Shown here piece by piece: positions 9,176 to 18,903 of a stretch of 64,000 nt of DNA. The stretch is from Lewinella sp038528965 (GTDB lineage Bacteria; Bacteroidota; Bacteroidia; Chitinophagales; Saprospiraceae), in NCBI GenBank assembly GCA_038528965.1, contig JBCBEC010000035.1:13040-77039 (forward strand), given 5' to 3'. A model generated the notes under the pieces. The model did not search any database and was not told the origin of the DNA. It was given only the letters and a program-made list of their open reading frames with translations. Numbering within the stretch: the stretch's first letter is position 1; every line of letters starts with the position of its first letter. The position numbers and the translations under genes are program-made.

Positions 9176-9604
9176 ATGAAGTACATTCTCACTATGCTCC
9201 TCTGTTGCGTGGGAGCACTCACTTTACTGGCGCAATCACCCCTAGGTGTTTGGAAAACAATTGATGATAATAGCGGTAAAGCGCGCTCTAAAGTAGAAAT
9301 CTACGAGCAGGATGGTAAACTGTACGGCAAGGTCATTGATTTACTACTTGCCGATAACGATACCGTATGCGATGAATGCAAAGGCGATAAGAAAAACCAG
9401 CCTGTAGTTGGTATGGTCATTATCGAAGATCTCACTAGCTACCGCGATTATTGGAAAGACGGGACCATTCTCGATCCGGAATCAGGGAGCACCTATGGTT
9501 GCAGCATTTGGTTTGAAGACGGGAAAACTGACGAACTACAGGTACGCGGAAAGCACTGGACGGGTCTTTATCGTACCCAAACTTGGTACCGCAGTACAAA
9601 GTAA
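9176..9604 (+). CDS. Secreted DUF2147 domain protein
   Basis: The 142-residue protein has a signal peptide (residues 1-19, cleaved after LTLLAQ) and a full-length DUF2147 domain. Visible markers are the opening GVWKTIDDNSGKARSKVEIY, the CDECKG cysteine pair, the ILDPESGSTYGC segment and the closing GLYRTQTWYR. The family forms small periplasmic or secreted lipocalin-like beta structures and is very common in Bacteroidota and Proteobacteria; function is unknown. It is transcribed alone, with about 290 bp of non-coding DNA upstream. Confidence 0.85.
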   Translation: MKYILTMLLCCVGALTLLAQSPLGVWKTIDDNSGKARSKVEIYEQDGKLYGKVIDLLLADNDTVCDECKGDKKNQPVVGMVIIEDLTSYRDYWKDGTILDPESGSTYGCSIWFEDGKTDELQVRGKHWTGLYRTQTWYRSTK

Positions 9605-9763
9605 GAATGCTACCAGCTGCGAGCCGGCCCAGATAGCAATTTTTAGGCTAGTATTCGTAACTCGAAGAACGCCTTTAACAAAAAAATATGTACCAAACAA
9701 ACAATAAGGCCTACCTTTTCCTTGTTTAGATGGTATATTTTTCAACGCCATTAAATGCCTTTC

Positions 9764-10000
9764 ATGAAGCACAACTTTACACCTGAAGATTTGATCGCCT
9801 ACCTGTATGCCGAAACCACAATTGCCCAGCGATTAGCAATCCAGGATGCGCTGCGTCGTGATCCGGCCTTGTCTCAAGAATTGGAGCAATTAAAGAACGC
9901 CAAGCGACAGTTTCCGCGCGTTAAGTTTACCGCTCCAAAGCGTAGTTTGCAGTCTGTATTAAACTACAGTCGCACCACTGCATTGGAGGGACAATTCTAA
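9764..10000 (+). CDS. Small hypothetical protein of the anti-sigma/zinc-finger-like leader type
   Basis: About 78 residues starting MKHNFTPEDLIAYLYAET. The pattern of an acidic helical N-terminus followed by AIQDALRRDPALSQELEQL resembles the cytosolic N-terminal part of Bacteroidota anti-sigma factors, but there is no transmembrane segment or zinc-binding motif. I start it at the second ATG because homologous proteins of this kind commonly begin MKHNF; an upstream ATG at 9755 is in frame. It is followed by a good terminator (10037-10078), supporting a real transcript. Function unknown. Confidence 0.65.
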   Translation: MKHNFTPEDLIAYLYAETTIAQRLAIQDALRRDPALSQELEQLKNAKRQFPRVKFTAPKRSLQSVLNYSRTTALEGQF

Positions 10001-10036
10001 GAGAGGCAACAAGCTGAGTCGATTAAAATCTATTTT

Positions 10037-10081
10037 CATCCCGAATGTTGGCAACCGTCAGCGTTCGGGATGATTGTTTTT
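10037..10081 (+). terminator. Rho-independent terminator
   Basis: CATCCCGAA (10037-10045) pairs perfectly with TTCGGGATG (10064-10072) and is followed by a short T-rich run (ttgttttta). It ends the transcript of the small gene at 9764-10000. Confidence 0.75.
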
Positions 10082-10411
10082 AGGGGGCTCCGTCTTTTCC
10101 GCACTCCGTGCGTCACGCGCCGGCGGGCTATCCGTTCTTAGTCCTCCGCCCTGGCTCCGGCCTACCACTGCTATCCTTAGCCCTTGCGGCGTCCCGCCGC
10201 TCGCGCTCTCTGCCAGGGCAGTTCGCGATATTATATAGAGGTTGAAATCCTTCGTTCTAAGACAAACACTTTTCCCGACGCGATTCATCGCGTCGCTACG
10301 AAACTTTGGATTCCTAAATTCCCTAACCCAACTAATTCAACCAACCCAACTAAATTCACCAACCCAACCAATTCAACTAAATTCACGCTAGTATGCGTCT
10401 CCCGACGCAGA
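10082..10411. other. GC-rich intergenic block with simple-sequence tail
   Basis: No gene is seen. The left two thirds are GC-rich with short inverted GC motifs, similar in style to the intergenic blocks near 31150-31340 and at the window end. From about 10322 to 10386 the sequence is low-complexity, built of alternating ACCCAAC and TAATTCAAC / TAAATTCAC words. Confidence 0.5.
10322..10386. repeat. Degenerate low-complexity tandem repeat
   Basis: Imperfect copies of a unit of roughly 20 bp, CCAACCCAACTAAATTCA-like, follow one another. It lies in non-coding DNA between two convergent transcripts. Confidence 0.55.
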
Positions 10412-10452
10412 TAAAAAAAGCAGGAGAGCAATGAACATCTTCATTACTCTCC
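10412..10452 (-). terminator. Rho-independent terminator of the amylase gene
   Basis: On the minus strand, GGAGAGTAATGA pairs with TCATTGCTCTCC (one mismatched position) and is followed by CTGC and a run of seven T. It sits about 107 bp beyond the amylase stop codon. Confidence 0.75.
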
Positions 10453-10558
10453 AGTCCTATCCTATTAAAACCGATTATTCCGGAGGATGGCCAATCATAG
10501 CCGGTAGCAAACGCATCGCCATGCGTCTCCGGCCTTGGCGTAAGTGTAGTGGTTTCTA

Positions 10559-12367
10559 CTACGGCAGAACAATCAATTTCATAGTCAAAACTTGTGCTTC
10601 GTATTCCATCTTGGCCAGGTAGACTCCTGCCGGCCAATCATCAGTCGCAAAGTCAAACTGGTGGTAGCCACCACTCAGTTCGCCTTGCATCAGTTGGGTC
10701 ATTTGCACACCTGCTACATTGTGTATACTCAGTTGCACCTGTCCGTCTCCTGGTAGTGCTATTTGCAGTTGTGCGTTCGTTTTTATGGGGTTAGGGGAGG
10801 CATTCATTGTTGGCTGTCCGATACTCAACTGTTCGTTACCGCCGGCAAATTCACCCGTTGGCGCTGCCGTGAGGGTATAGTTGCCCCAGTTGCCCTGGTC
10901 AATCCAGGCGTCGTTGCAGGTCCACATATCAGGACTTTGCGGCCAGCCATTATTGCTGATGATAAAGTTGGTACAATCTGTATTGCTTAGCGTGTAGCTG
11001 TACCAGCCACCACCTATTGCCTGCATCGGTACACCCGGCCAACCTGTAGTCTGTCCACTAGGAGTGGCGTTCCAGAAGTAGAGGTAAGGGGTACTCCAGC
11101 TCGTTGGGCGGAAGTTGATGGTTAAATCACCGGCAGGGGCTTTATCCCAGACCGCATAATCATTGCCAGAGGTCCGCAAAACCCAACCAGAGCCACTTGG
11201 CGCCCAAGAACCAGGTCCAATCTTCATGGCTACCTTACCATCAATCTCGGCGGCGTATAGGTCCCAGCGTGCTTCCTTAATATCAATGCTACTTTCGCTG
11301 TGTAGGCCATTATCCTTGCGCACTTCAATTAGCGCATCAATTGCACCTTTTAGGCCCCAGTCAAAGTAGTGGTCCCAGAACACAGAGGGCACGCCAGGGT
11401 GAGTGAGAATGTAGGCATAACCTTGCATCACTTTACCACCGGGGAACGGCCAATAGGCCTGCGTGCTCCCGGTATCGTGGTTGTCAATAAAAGTCACTGC
11501 GCGTGATGGCCACCAACCGATGACGCCAGGCGCACCGCCACCAATATTCAATCGCCAGTACTGGTTATTGACGGCGGCTTGTAGTACGCCTTTTGTCGTG
11601 AAGTCAAAAGCTGCCGACTTTCCTTGCGTATCGTCAATCCAGTCGACTATCTGTTGCCGGTGGGCATTTACATTATTCAGGTCCAGGTTATCCCAAAGTT
11701 CTCCTACCGTGAAGTAAGGATTGGTTCCGTCGTTGTACACACCATTGTAGTAGCCATTGAAGCCGCGTACGTAGTCGTAGCGCCAGCCATCAAAGCCGAT
11801 GGTGTTCTTTAGCCAGTTCATCCAGCCAATCAGGTCACTTCGTACGGTCCCGTTGGTGTGGTCAATGTCTCGTGCGGCGTGGTAGTTGTCTCCGGTATCA
11901 AAGTTACCGCAAGGGTTACCACCATTCTGTCCCCATTCATCGTTGCTGACAACGGCCCAACAGCCCCAGGTGGGGTTGGTAAAGTCGGCCCAGTTGGTGG
12001 TTCCTACTCGGTGGTTGATCACAATGTCGGCTAGTACTTTGATGCCTTCATTGTGCAGTGCACTAATGCAGTTTGTTAGTTCTTGTTGCGTTCCATAATT
12101 GGTGCTAACATCGTACAGTTCGCGTGGCAGATAGCCCTGTGGTGCGGCTGCATCGCTTGGTGGTGGCAGCCAGACCATGTCAAATTGGGCGTCTCCCAGT
12201 TCTTGGGCTTTACTCTGTACAACATTGTACCACCCACTAGAATTGGAGTGGGATACCCAGTTGAACCCTTGGAGCATCACATCGGTGCTCTGGGAATAAT
12301 TTTGGCTATAAGTGGTTTCGGCCAATAGGATAGAAGCAATGAAAAGGAGTACAATTTTTGCTTTCAT
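10559..12367 (-). CDS. Secreted GH13 alpha-amylase with starch-binding module and T9SS sorting domain
   Basis: About 602 residues. A signal peptide (1-21, ending TTYSQ) precedes a GH13 barrel that hydrolyses internal alpha-1,4 bonds of starch. Catalytic residues are visible: nucleophile D198 in GWRYDYVRG, acid/base E223 in TVGELWD, stabiliser D298 in FIDNHDTGS, plus IVINHRVG (region I). After the barrel there is a CBM26-like segment (around YLYFWNATPSGQTTGWPGV) and a C-terminal T9SS type-A sorting domain (MNASPNPIKTNAQLQI to the end). I chose MKAKIVLL as start because it opens the signal peptide; 24 further in-frame codons upstream do not. The neighbouring upstream gene is a starch-sensor-like AraC regulator on the same strand, 146 bp away. 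Confidence 0.93.
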   Translation of the reverse strand: MKAKIVLLFIASILLAETTYSQNYSQSTDVMLQGFNWVSHSNSSGWYNVVQSKAQELGDAQFDMVWLPPPSDAAAPQGYLPRELYDVSTNYGTQQELTNCISALHNEGIKVLADIVINHRVGTTNWADFTNPTWGCWAVVSNDEWGQNGGNPCGNFDTGDNYHAARDIDHTNGTVRSDLIGWMNWLKNTIGFDGWRYDYVRGFNGYYNGVYNDGTNPYFTVGELWDNLDLNNVNAHRQQIVDWIDDTQGKSAAFDFTTKGVLQAAVNNQYWRLNIGGGAPGVIGWWPSRAVTFIDNHDTGSTQAYWPFPGGKVMQGYAYILTHPGVPSVFWDHYFDWGLKGAIDALIEVRKDNGLHSESSIDIKEARWDLYAAEIDGKVAMKIGPGSWAPSGSGWVLRTSGNDYAVWDKAPAGDLTINFRPTSWSTPYLYFWNATPSGQTTGWPGVPMQAIGGGWYSYTLSNTDCTNFIISNNGWPQSPDMWTCNDAWIDQGNWGNYTLTAAPTGEFAGGNEQLSIGQPTMNASPNPIKTNAQLQIALPGDGQVQLSIHNVAGVQMTQLMQGELSGGYHQFDFATDDWPAGVYLAKMEYEAQVLTMKLIVLP

Positions 12368-12513
12368 AACTTCTGATAAAATTTTATTTCGACAAATAAG
12401 CTGAAGCAAAAATATAATCACAAAAGCAGCTGTGCGCACCGTTTTATAAGGTGGTCGGAATTTGTTTTAGAAAAGTGGTACTTTGGAAAGTGGTACTTTT
12501 AATCCTCTGAAAA

Positions 12514-14433
12514 TCAGGAGGTTCGATTTTCTTGTTCGCGTAGGTATTCGCGAGGCGTTTGGTTGGTATGCTTTTTAAAGGCGCGGTTGAAGGCAGTCTT
12601 GGAATTAAAACCCGACTCTAAAGCCAAGCTCAGTATCGTGCGTTCCTGGTGTGCCCCTGCCCGAATTTGTTCTTTGAAGGCTTCAATACGGTAGCTATTG
12701 ACATAATCAAAGAAGTTTTTCTGAAAACCATCGTTGATTACTTTTGAGAGTTGGTGACTGGGTAAATCAACAGTCGCTGCCAGTTCTCCTAAACTTAGTC
12801 CGGGGTTCAGGTAGGGTTTCTGCTCTCGCATCAATAGCTCAAGTCTTTCCAGATCTCCTAAGGCCGGTGCATTCGTATTTGCTGATGATGCAGCACTTGC
12901 CTGCTGTTCACTGATTTGCAATACTTGCTTTTGGTTTTCCAGTGCAGCCATTGGGTTTTCGGTCAATATTTGTGGGATGGACACCAACGGCAGCTTGGGG
13001 TTGCGAAAAATCTGAGGGTGGCGCATCGCGTAGTAGCCCATCATGTAGGCACCAGAGGCTAGAATCAGCCAGCTGGCATCGGTAACCCGGTCGGTGATGT
13101 CAGTCCAGTTTTGATCGAGAGCCAGACTAATGAAGCCGAGTAAATAAGTCGAAAACCATACGATCAAACAAATGGAGTGGATATAAAAAACCGTCCACAA
13201 AAAGCCTAGCATAGGCCCTGCTGCCGGGTCGCTACTCAGCTGTAAGCGCTTCAGGAAGTTGCGACTCAGTAGCCAATAAAATGCACTGAATACCCAGCCC
13301 ACCATTGCAGTACCAATGAAGAACGGACGAAGCTTCAGGTTGACCACCTGGGTAGTGAAGTCAAAATTAGGTAGACTAATAGTAGGTAAATAGATGCCAA
13401 TAGCCAATAGCAATGGAATAAAGTGCCAAGCCCAGTGCCGCTGATTGGGCAGGCTTGGTTGTAAAGACCGCAGGTAAAGCCAGAAGATTGGGCCATAAGT
13501 GAAATAGACCAAATCAGGCACCAGCAATATTTTTGGAAATCGCTGAAAGATATCTCGATCGAATGCTCCAATACGGGCTAGAAAGGTAATGGACAGCAGC
13601 AACAGTAACAGGGAAAGCAAACGACTGGATATACTCCCGGCCTCCTTAAAACTATTCACTGCCACCACAAGCAGCAAGCCTTGTATAGCCGCAAGGAGTA
13701 AGAATATGGCGTACCAATTGAAACGGTTTCCGGAAAGGTCTTCCCAGTTGGCAATTTCAACACGGATAATATTTTCCCCGCCTCCTTCTTTATGCTCATA
13801 ACGCCGGTTGGGTCTTGCCAATCCATTGGCGCGACTCTCTACGGTGGCCCAACCTCCACGGCTGATCTTGTATTCCGTTATTTGACTGCGAATGGGTACC
13901 GCTACCTGATAAAAACCATTAGAGTCGCGTTCCATTCTGAAGTCCTGGTCAGCAGGCGACCAGCCATTGAAGGATCCCACAATGTATAAGCTGGCATCAG
14001 TGGGTGTGTTTTCCGGTAGGCTTGTGATGCGTACCAAGATCGTATCCCAAAAGGGGAGTTCCTTCTTTAAATCCTCCCAACCAGCTACGTGGATACGCAC
14101 GGTATCGCGAAGCTCATCATTGTTAAGATAAGAACGGTTGCCGATGGGCTCGGCCAAACTTCCTCCTTCCACGCTTTCCCAGGAACCTCGGGTGATCTTG
14201 TACTCAAAATCAGGCATTGGGGTAAGGAAGTCATACTGCCAACGTCCATCACCCAGTGGTTCAAACCGGAAGTTCTCATCGGCGGGCTGCCAATTATTAA
14301 AGCTGCCCACTAAGTAGATACTGTCTTCGGCAGGGGTATAGTCCGGTAGTTGCTCCACGACGACCGTAAGCTGTCCGAACAGAAGCGGAATAAGCCCAAT
14401 CATCAATAAGCACCAGATAAGACCTTTGCGCAT
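12514..14433 (-). CDS. Membrane-spanning AraC regulator with two extracytoplasmic CBM20-like domains
   Basis: The 639-residue protein reads in order: signal peptide (1-20); two tandem beta-sandwich modules at about 22-123 and 131-235; a block of hydrophobic helices (about 241-480); and a C-terminal AraC DNA-binding domain (about 540-639, ending ILSLALESGFNSKTAFNRAF and HTNQTPREY). Each module carries YLVGSFNNWQPAD / YIVGSFNGWSPAD and a YKITRGSWESVE / YKISRGGWATVE line, the signature of CBM20-type starch-binding domains. The layout implies a one-component receptor: carbohydrate bound outside, transcription controlled inside. The adjacent same-strand alpha-amylase is the obvious target. Ligand and target are inference; the domain order is seen. 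Confidence 0.88.
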   Translation of the reverse strand: MRKGLIWCLLMIGLIPLLFGQLTVVVEQLPDYTPAEDSIYLVGSFNNWQPADENFRFEPLGDGRWQYDFLTPMPDFEYKITRGSWESVEGGSLAEPIGNRSYLNNDELRDTVRIHVAGWEDLKKELPFWDTILVRITSLPENTPTDASLYIVGSFNGWSPADQDFRMERDSNGFYQVAVPIRSQITEYKISRGGWATVESRANGLARPNRRYEHKEGGGENIIRVEIANWEDLSGNRFNWYAIFLLLAAIQGLLLVVAVNSFKEAGSISSRLLSLLLLLLSITFLARIGAFDRDIFQRFPKILLVPDLVYFTYGPIFWLYLRSLQPSLPNQRHWAWHFIPLLLAIGIYLPTISLPNFDFTTQVVNLKLRPFFIGTAMVGWVFSAFYWLLSRNFLKRLQLSSDPAAGPMLGFLWTVFYIHSICLIVWFSTYLLGFISLALDQNWTDITDRVTDASWLILASGAYMMGYYAMRHPQIFRNPKLPLVSIPQILTENPMAALENQKQVLQISEQQASAASSANTNAPALGDLERLELLMREQKPYLNPGLSLGELAATVDLPSHQLSKVINDGFQKNFFDYVNSYRIEAFKEQIRAGAHQERTILSLALESGFNSKTAFNRAFKKHTNQTPREYLREQENRTS

Positions 14434-14595
14434 GTGGGGGAGTTGGTGAACAGCTTGATTATAAAGTCATTTGGTACGAAACCAGGCGCTTAGTACGTCC
14501 AGCTCGTTTCCCCTAGAACTACTCAGCCTTAAACCAGACCAATTAGGTGGGGTATAACAACAAATATAACCGGATTTCGATGACCGATGATAGAA

Positions 14596-16233
14596 TCAGC
14601 TCAAAAAGGCAAAGAGCAGTTGTACGAAGAGAATTTTAGTAATGAGCGCAATAGGGAGGATCAATGTGAATCCCATACTTGGCAAGCGGTTACCGGCTCG
14701 ATCCAGGGCAAAATCTAAAATGGCGGGTTGAGTGGCAATCATACCGGTGAGTAAGCCAAAGGGGATACGCAGCCATTTATAGCCCAGCCATAAAGTAAGA
14801 AACGCCGTTGTGGTAGCAATGATGGCTCCACACAAGAAGATCCATCCGCCGCCACCAGCTAGAATCGTATTGAGGAAGGTATGACCGGAGCGTACACCAA
14901 TACCGGCTAGTAAGAGGATCAAACCCAATTGACGCAGTACGAGGTTTGCTCCGTAGGGTAGGGTCCAGACAATAGGGCCGGTACGCCGCAAGGCACCAAG
15001 AATAAGGGCCACCACTAAAGGACCTCCGGCAAAACCTAGACTAAAGGATACGCCACCGGGGAGGGTGAAAGTGAGTAAACCCAACATAAGCCCCAAGGCC
15101 ATACCCGAACCGAAGGAGAGCAGGTTGATATGGTTGAGTGCCTCGTAGCTGTTGCCAAACAGTTTTTTCAACTCCTCAAAATCTTGCCTGCGGGCTATGA
15201 CTAGTACGCGGTCGCCGAGCTCCAGTACGGTATCACCACTAGCCAGTAAGTCTACATCACCGCGTTGTACGCGGGTAATGATGGTAGAGAACTTCTCAGC
15301 TAGGTTCAAGGAAGCAATCTTCTCGCCCGCAATTTTGGGGTTGGAAACAAAAAGCCGTCGAACATCAAAAGACGTACGATCGTAGGAAAGCTCTTTGTTT
15401 TGTACTTCTCCTAACATCGCGGTGGCTTCTTCCAAAACTGCGGCGTCGCCAATGATCACCAGTTGATCACCCAGTTGCAGCTCGGTATCCATGTTGGGAA
15501 GCTGATCCACGCCCTGGCGTTGCATACGTCCGAAAACCAGACGCCTTTGGAAACGTTGGAAGATATCACGTATGGCGAGCCCTACCACTGCTTCTTGGGT
15601 GATAACCACCGTGTGTCGGCGGATATTGTCGCCAGAAAGGATCAGGTTTTGTTCTTGTAGCTCTTGTGGATAGTTAATGCGAAACCAGCCTTGCATCAAG
15701 CTGATAGCTAACATGACTCCGAGTACCCCCATAGGGTAGGAGAGCGAGTACCCCACTACGGCAGCGTTGCTCATTTCTGCTTGCAGGGCGGCCGGTTGCG
15801 ATAGCTGAATAAGATCCAATAAACCGGCCAAAGAAGCCGTATTGGTGCTACTACCAGCCAGGAGGCCAGCAGCCGTCGCGGCATCCAGATCAAACAGGTA
15901 ATATAAGCCCAAGGTGATCAAAGTACTGAAGACCAGCATGGCTAGTATGAAGGAGAAGTTGCGTAACCCCTGTGATTTGAAGGTGGAAAAGAAGCTTGGC
16001 CCACTGCTCAGTCCAATGGTGTAGACAAACATCGAAAGACCGAGTACGATGACAATGTCGGGCATACTTAGCGCAGGATCAATAGCGCCAAAAGCAAGCC
16101 CTACGAACAAGACTGCTGCCACACCCAACTTGGTGCCACGAATAGGAATATTACCCACCCAGTAGCCAATAGCTGACACCACAAACAAAAGCAGAACCGG
16201 TGATTCTTTAAAGGCTTCTATCATAAGCTGCAA
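14596..16233 (-). CDS. AspT/YidE-YbjL family transporter with two RCK_C (TrkA-C) domains
   Basis: The 545-residue integral membrane protein has hydrophobic helices at 1-180 and 370-545 around a cytosolic core with two TrkA-C modules (about 200-275 and 285-365, each with a GDQLVIIGD / GDRVLVIAR strand). GLSSGPSFFSTFKSQGLRN and GGPLVVALILGALRRTGP are characteristic of the aspartate:alanine exchanger family. The RCK_C domains suggest gating by a nucleotide or other small ligand; the substrate is not predictable. It follows the hypothetical gene 16262-16918 by 28 bp, so the two probably share a transcript. Confidence 0.88.
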   Translation of the reverse strand: MQLMIEAFKESPVLLLFVVSAIGYWVGNIPIRGTKLGVAAVLFVGLAFGAIDPALSMPDIVIVLGLSMFVYTIGLSSGPSFFSTFKSQGLRNFSFILAMLVFSTLITLGLYYLFDLDAATAAGLLAGSSTNTASLAGLLDLIQLSQPAALQAEMSNAAVVGYSLSYPMGVLGVMLAISLMQGWFRINYPQELQEQNLILSGDNIRRHTVVITQEAVVGLAIRDIFQRFQRRLVFGRMQRQGVDQLPNMDTELQLGDQLVIIGDAAVLEEATAMLGEVQNKELSYDRTSFDVRRLFVSNPKIAGEKIASLNLAEKFSTIITRVQRGDVDLLASGDTVLELGDRVLVIARRQDFEELKKLFGNSYEALNHINLLSFGSGMALGLMLGLLTFTLPGGVSFSLGFAGGPLVVALILGALRRTGPIVWTLPYGANLVLRQLGLILLLAGIGVRSGHTFLNTILAGGGGWIFLCGAIIATTTAFLTLWLGYKWLRIPFGLLTGMIATQPAILDFALDRAGNRLPSMGFTLILPIALITKILFVQLLFAFLS

Positions 16234-16261
16234 AGGTAGGATTTAGTGTAGAATCCGACTC

Positions 16262-16918
16262 TTATCTGCGCATAATTGCTTGGGAACGGCGATAAGCTCG
16301 CCAAAAAGTAAGTGCTTCTCCACCTCCCAGGATCAACAGCCCAAATAGGAAGATCAAGTTTCGGCTGAGTTCAACGCTTGCCGTGTACTGGTGATAGAAA
16401 GACCGTACGAAGAGCACTTCGAAGAGAATGATCAAGGCAGAAATGCCAAATAAGAGAATGGACACCGCCCGCGTACGTCGGTTAATGACTTTATCTTGCT
16501 GGCGAAGGGATTTACGTAAAAGCAGTACGGCCATCTCCTGCTCTGGATTAATCCGGAGCAGCTCGCAAATCACGTGTTCGGCTTCGGCTGGCTGGAGTGT
16601 CTGCAGGTAGGCCGCAGCTTTCCGGAAGAGTAGTTGCTCAAATTCTTCGCTCTGTTGCCGTTTTGCTGCCAGTGGATAGTTGTAATCCAACGTAATGAGA
16701 ATGGCCCGGTCTACTACCGCCAGAAACTGCCGGTAAGCGCCTACCTCAAATAGCGCGTGGGTAAATACGAGCTGGATCTCGGTAAACTCCTCGGTTTCCA
16801 GGTTTTCCACAGCTTCTTCGTGTTCCTCGTAGTAGCGAATAATACCGTGATAATCCTTAGGCTCGATGGCCAGGAAGTCGCGATAAATCCGAGAATGTAC
16901 AACGGGACGTAGCTGCAT
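16262..16918 (-). CDS. Hypothetical protein with helical repeat region and two C-terminal membrane helices
   Basis: I do not recognise a named family. The 218 residues comprise a soluble helical part (about 1-145) with TPR-like packing (AEHVICELLRINPEQEMAVLLLRKSL) and two membrane segments (about 150-172 and 185-202). It lies 28 bp upstream of the AspT-type transporter on the same strand, so it may be co-expressed with it. The start codon is the complement of 16916-16918. Confidence 0.65.
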   Translation of the reverse strand: MQLRPVVHSRIYRDFLAIEPKDYHGIIRYYEEHEEAVENLETEEFTEIQLVFTHALFEVGAYRQFLAVVDRAILITLDYNYPLAAKRQQSEEFEQLLFRKAAAYLQTLQPAEAEHVICELLRINPEQEMAVLLLRKSLRQQDKVINRRTRAVSILLFGISALIILFEVLFVRSFYHQYTASVELSRNLIFLFGLLILGGGEALTFWRAYRRSQAIMRR

Positions 16919-17199
16919 ATGGTCTTGAAACGATCTAATTCCTTTCTAAGTTCAAAGGTACGAGCAAACTCACTGATAGATGCCACTCAAAGTGCATTCT
17001 GACGCTATTATGGCACTTTTACGAAGATCTGAATTCGAATGACGGTTTTTCCTGAAATTGGTAATTCTTATATTACCGCAACCATGTAAGTAACTGCTTG
17101 TTTCACTTTCACATTCTAAAGCGTTTTCTCATTTTGTGGGAGGATAATGGTTCATAAAACTGTAATTCCTATCTTCCAATCCTATCTAAAGTCAAAAGC

Positions 17200-18858
17200 A
17201 TGCTTTCCAAATTCTATGATACCCAATATTTAAAGGGAGATATTACAGGAGGTCTCGTTGCCGGTGTAGTAGCACTGCCGCTGGCACTGGCATTCGGGGT
17301 TCAATCGGGCTTAGGTGCCACAGCCGGTTTATATGGCGCCATTGCCGTAGGCATATTTGCCGCATTATTTGGAGGCACGGAGACGCAGGCCAGTGGTCCT
17401 ACCGGGCCGATGACGGTAGTGGCGGCCACCTTAGTAGCAGCAGCCATTGAAATGACAGGTGGCCTGGATAGTGCCATGGGCATTATTGTCTTGACATTCT
17501 TACTAGGAGGCGCCTTACAAGTGTTATTTGGCTTTTTGAATATCGCGGGCTACGTCAAATATTTCCCTTATCCTGTAGTCTCCGGCTTCATGAGTGGGGT
17601 GGGATTGATAATCATTATTCTACAGTTATTTCCTTTTGCTGGCCTGGGGGCGTCTAAGTCAACCGTAGCGGTCATGCAAGACTTACCACGCCTGTTTCAG
17701 GAGGCCAATCTGCAAGCCCTCTTACTTGGGGGGATCACCATTGCGGTGTATTATCTTTTTCCCAAAATCACGAAAGCCATTCCCAGTGCGCTGGTCGCCT
17801 TGATTGTAGCTACTCTAGTGAGCTATTTTGGCGGTATGGATGTGCCGGTGATCGGTAATATACCGTCCGGTTTACCGGCCTTGCAGATCGATGGCATCTT
17901 TTCCGTAGATGCTAGCGCCTTGAGTCTGGTTGCAGAATACGCAGTGGTACTGGCGGTATTGGGTAGTATCGACTCCCTCTTGACCTCCGTTATTGCGGAT
18001 AACATGACCAAGACCAAGCACAATAGTAATCGCGAACTCATTGGGCAAGGAATTGGCAATATGCTAGCCGCTGCAATTGGCGGTATTCCCGGTGCCGGTG
18101 CAACCAAGGGGACTGTAGTCAATATCAATGCGGGCGGACGCACCCGCTTATCCGGTACCTTACACGGGATCTTTCTCCTGGCGGTTTTACTGGGTTTGGG
18201 TACTTTGGCTGCTCATATTCCACTGTGTGTCTTGGCCGGTCTATTGATCCCCATCGGCTTTAAGATTATCGATGTCAAAGGACTAAAGCACTTGCTCAAG
18301 GTGCCACGGGCCGACGCTGCCGTACTGGTGCTCGTGCTTTTACTCACCACCTTTGGTAGCCTCATTCAGGCGGTGGGCGTTGGGGTAGCCTTAGCCTGTT
18401 TGCTCTTTATGAAAAAAGCAGGCGACTTGAGTGAGCAAGGCCTGGAGGTTGGGCCAGTTGCTGATCTGGATGGTACCAAGCCCTGGCAGGACGAGGTAGA
18501 ATTCTACGAAGCCTACAAGGATAAGGTGATTATCAAGCACCTCTATGGTCCACTCTTTTTCGGTTTCACGGCCTTCTTTAAAGATGGTGTAAATGACCTG
18601 CCCGATAATATTAAAGCGCTCATTATCCGCATGGATCGCGTACCCTACATCGATCAATCCGGTTTATACGCTTTAGAGGATGTTATTTTAAGCCTGCGTC
18701 AGCAAGAAATTGAAGTCATCTTCACAGGTTTACACGAGCAGCCGCGTGATATGCTCGAGGCGGTGGATATCATTGATGATCTTGTTCCGGAGAGTGATCT
18801 ATTTGCGGAGGTGGAAGATAGCTTTACCTATCTAAAGCAGAAATGGTCTGCTTCCTAA
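17200..18858 (+). CDS. SulP family anion transporter with STAS domain
   Basis: The 552-residue protein has the SulP core. It opens DITGGLVAGVVALPLALAF, has the SGPTGPMTVVAA motif, about a dozen hydrophobic helices to residue 415, and a cytosolic STAS domain (about 430-545; IRMDRVPYIDQSGLYAL is the STAS phosphosite-like loop). SulP proteins move sulfate, bicarbonate or dicarboxylates across the inner membrane; substrate cannot be decided here. No carbonic anhydrase is adjacent, which would have favoured bicarbonate. The gene is divergent from the 16262-16918 gene across a 280-bp promoter region. Confidence 0.93.
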   Translation: MLSKFYDTQYLKGDITGGLVAGVVALPLALAFGVQSGLGATAGLYGAIAVGIFAALFGGTETQASGPTGPMTVVAATLVAAAIEMTGGLDSAMGIIVLTFLLGGALQVLFGFLNIAGYVKYFPYPVVSGFMSGVGLIIIILQLFPFAGLGASKSTVAVMQDLPRLFQEANLQALLLGGITIAVYYLFPKITKAIPSALVALIVATLVSYFGGMDVPVIGNIPSGLPALQIDGIFSVDASALSLVAEYAVVLAVLGSIDSLLTSVIADNMTKTKHNSNRELIGQGIGNMLAAAIGGIPGAGATKGTVVNINAGGRTRLSGTLHGIFLLAVLLGLGTLAAHIPLCVLAGLLIPIGFKIIDVKGLKHLLKVPRADAAVLVLVLLLTTFGSLIQAVGVGVALACLLFMKKAGDLSEQGLEVGPVADLDGTKPWQDEVEFYEAYKDKVIIKHLYGPLFFGFTAFFKDGVNDLPDNIKALIIRMDRVPYIDQSGLYALEDVILSLRQQEIEVIFTGLHEQPRDMLEAVDIIDDLVPESDLFAEVEDSFTYLKQKWSAS

Positions 18859-18903
18859 GTCTCAGAAATTTTATAGCGATAGTAGACTAACAAACCTTCT
18901 GCT

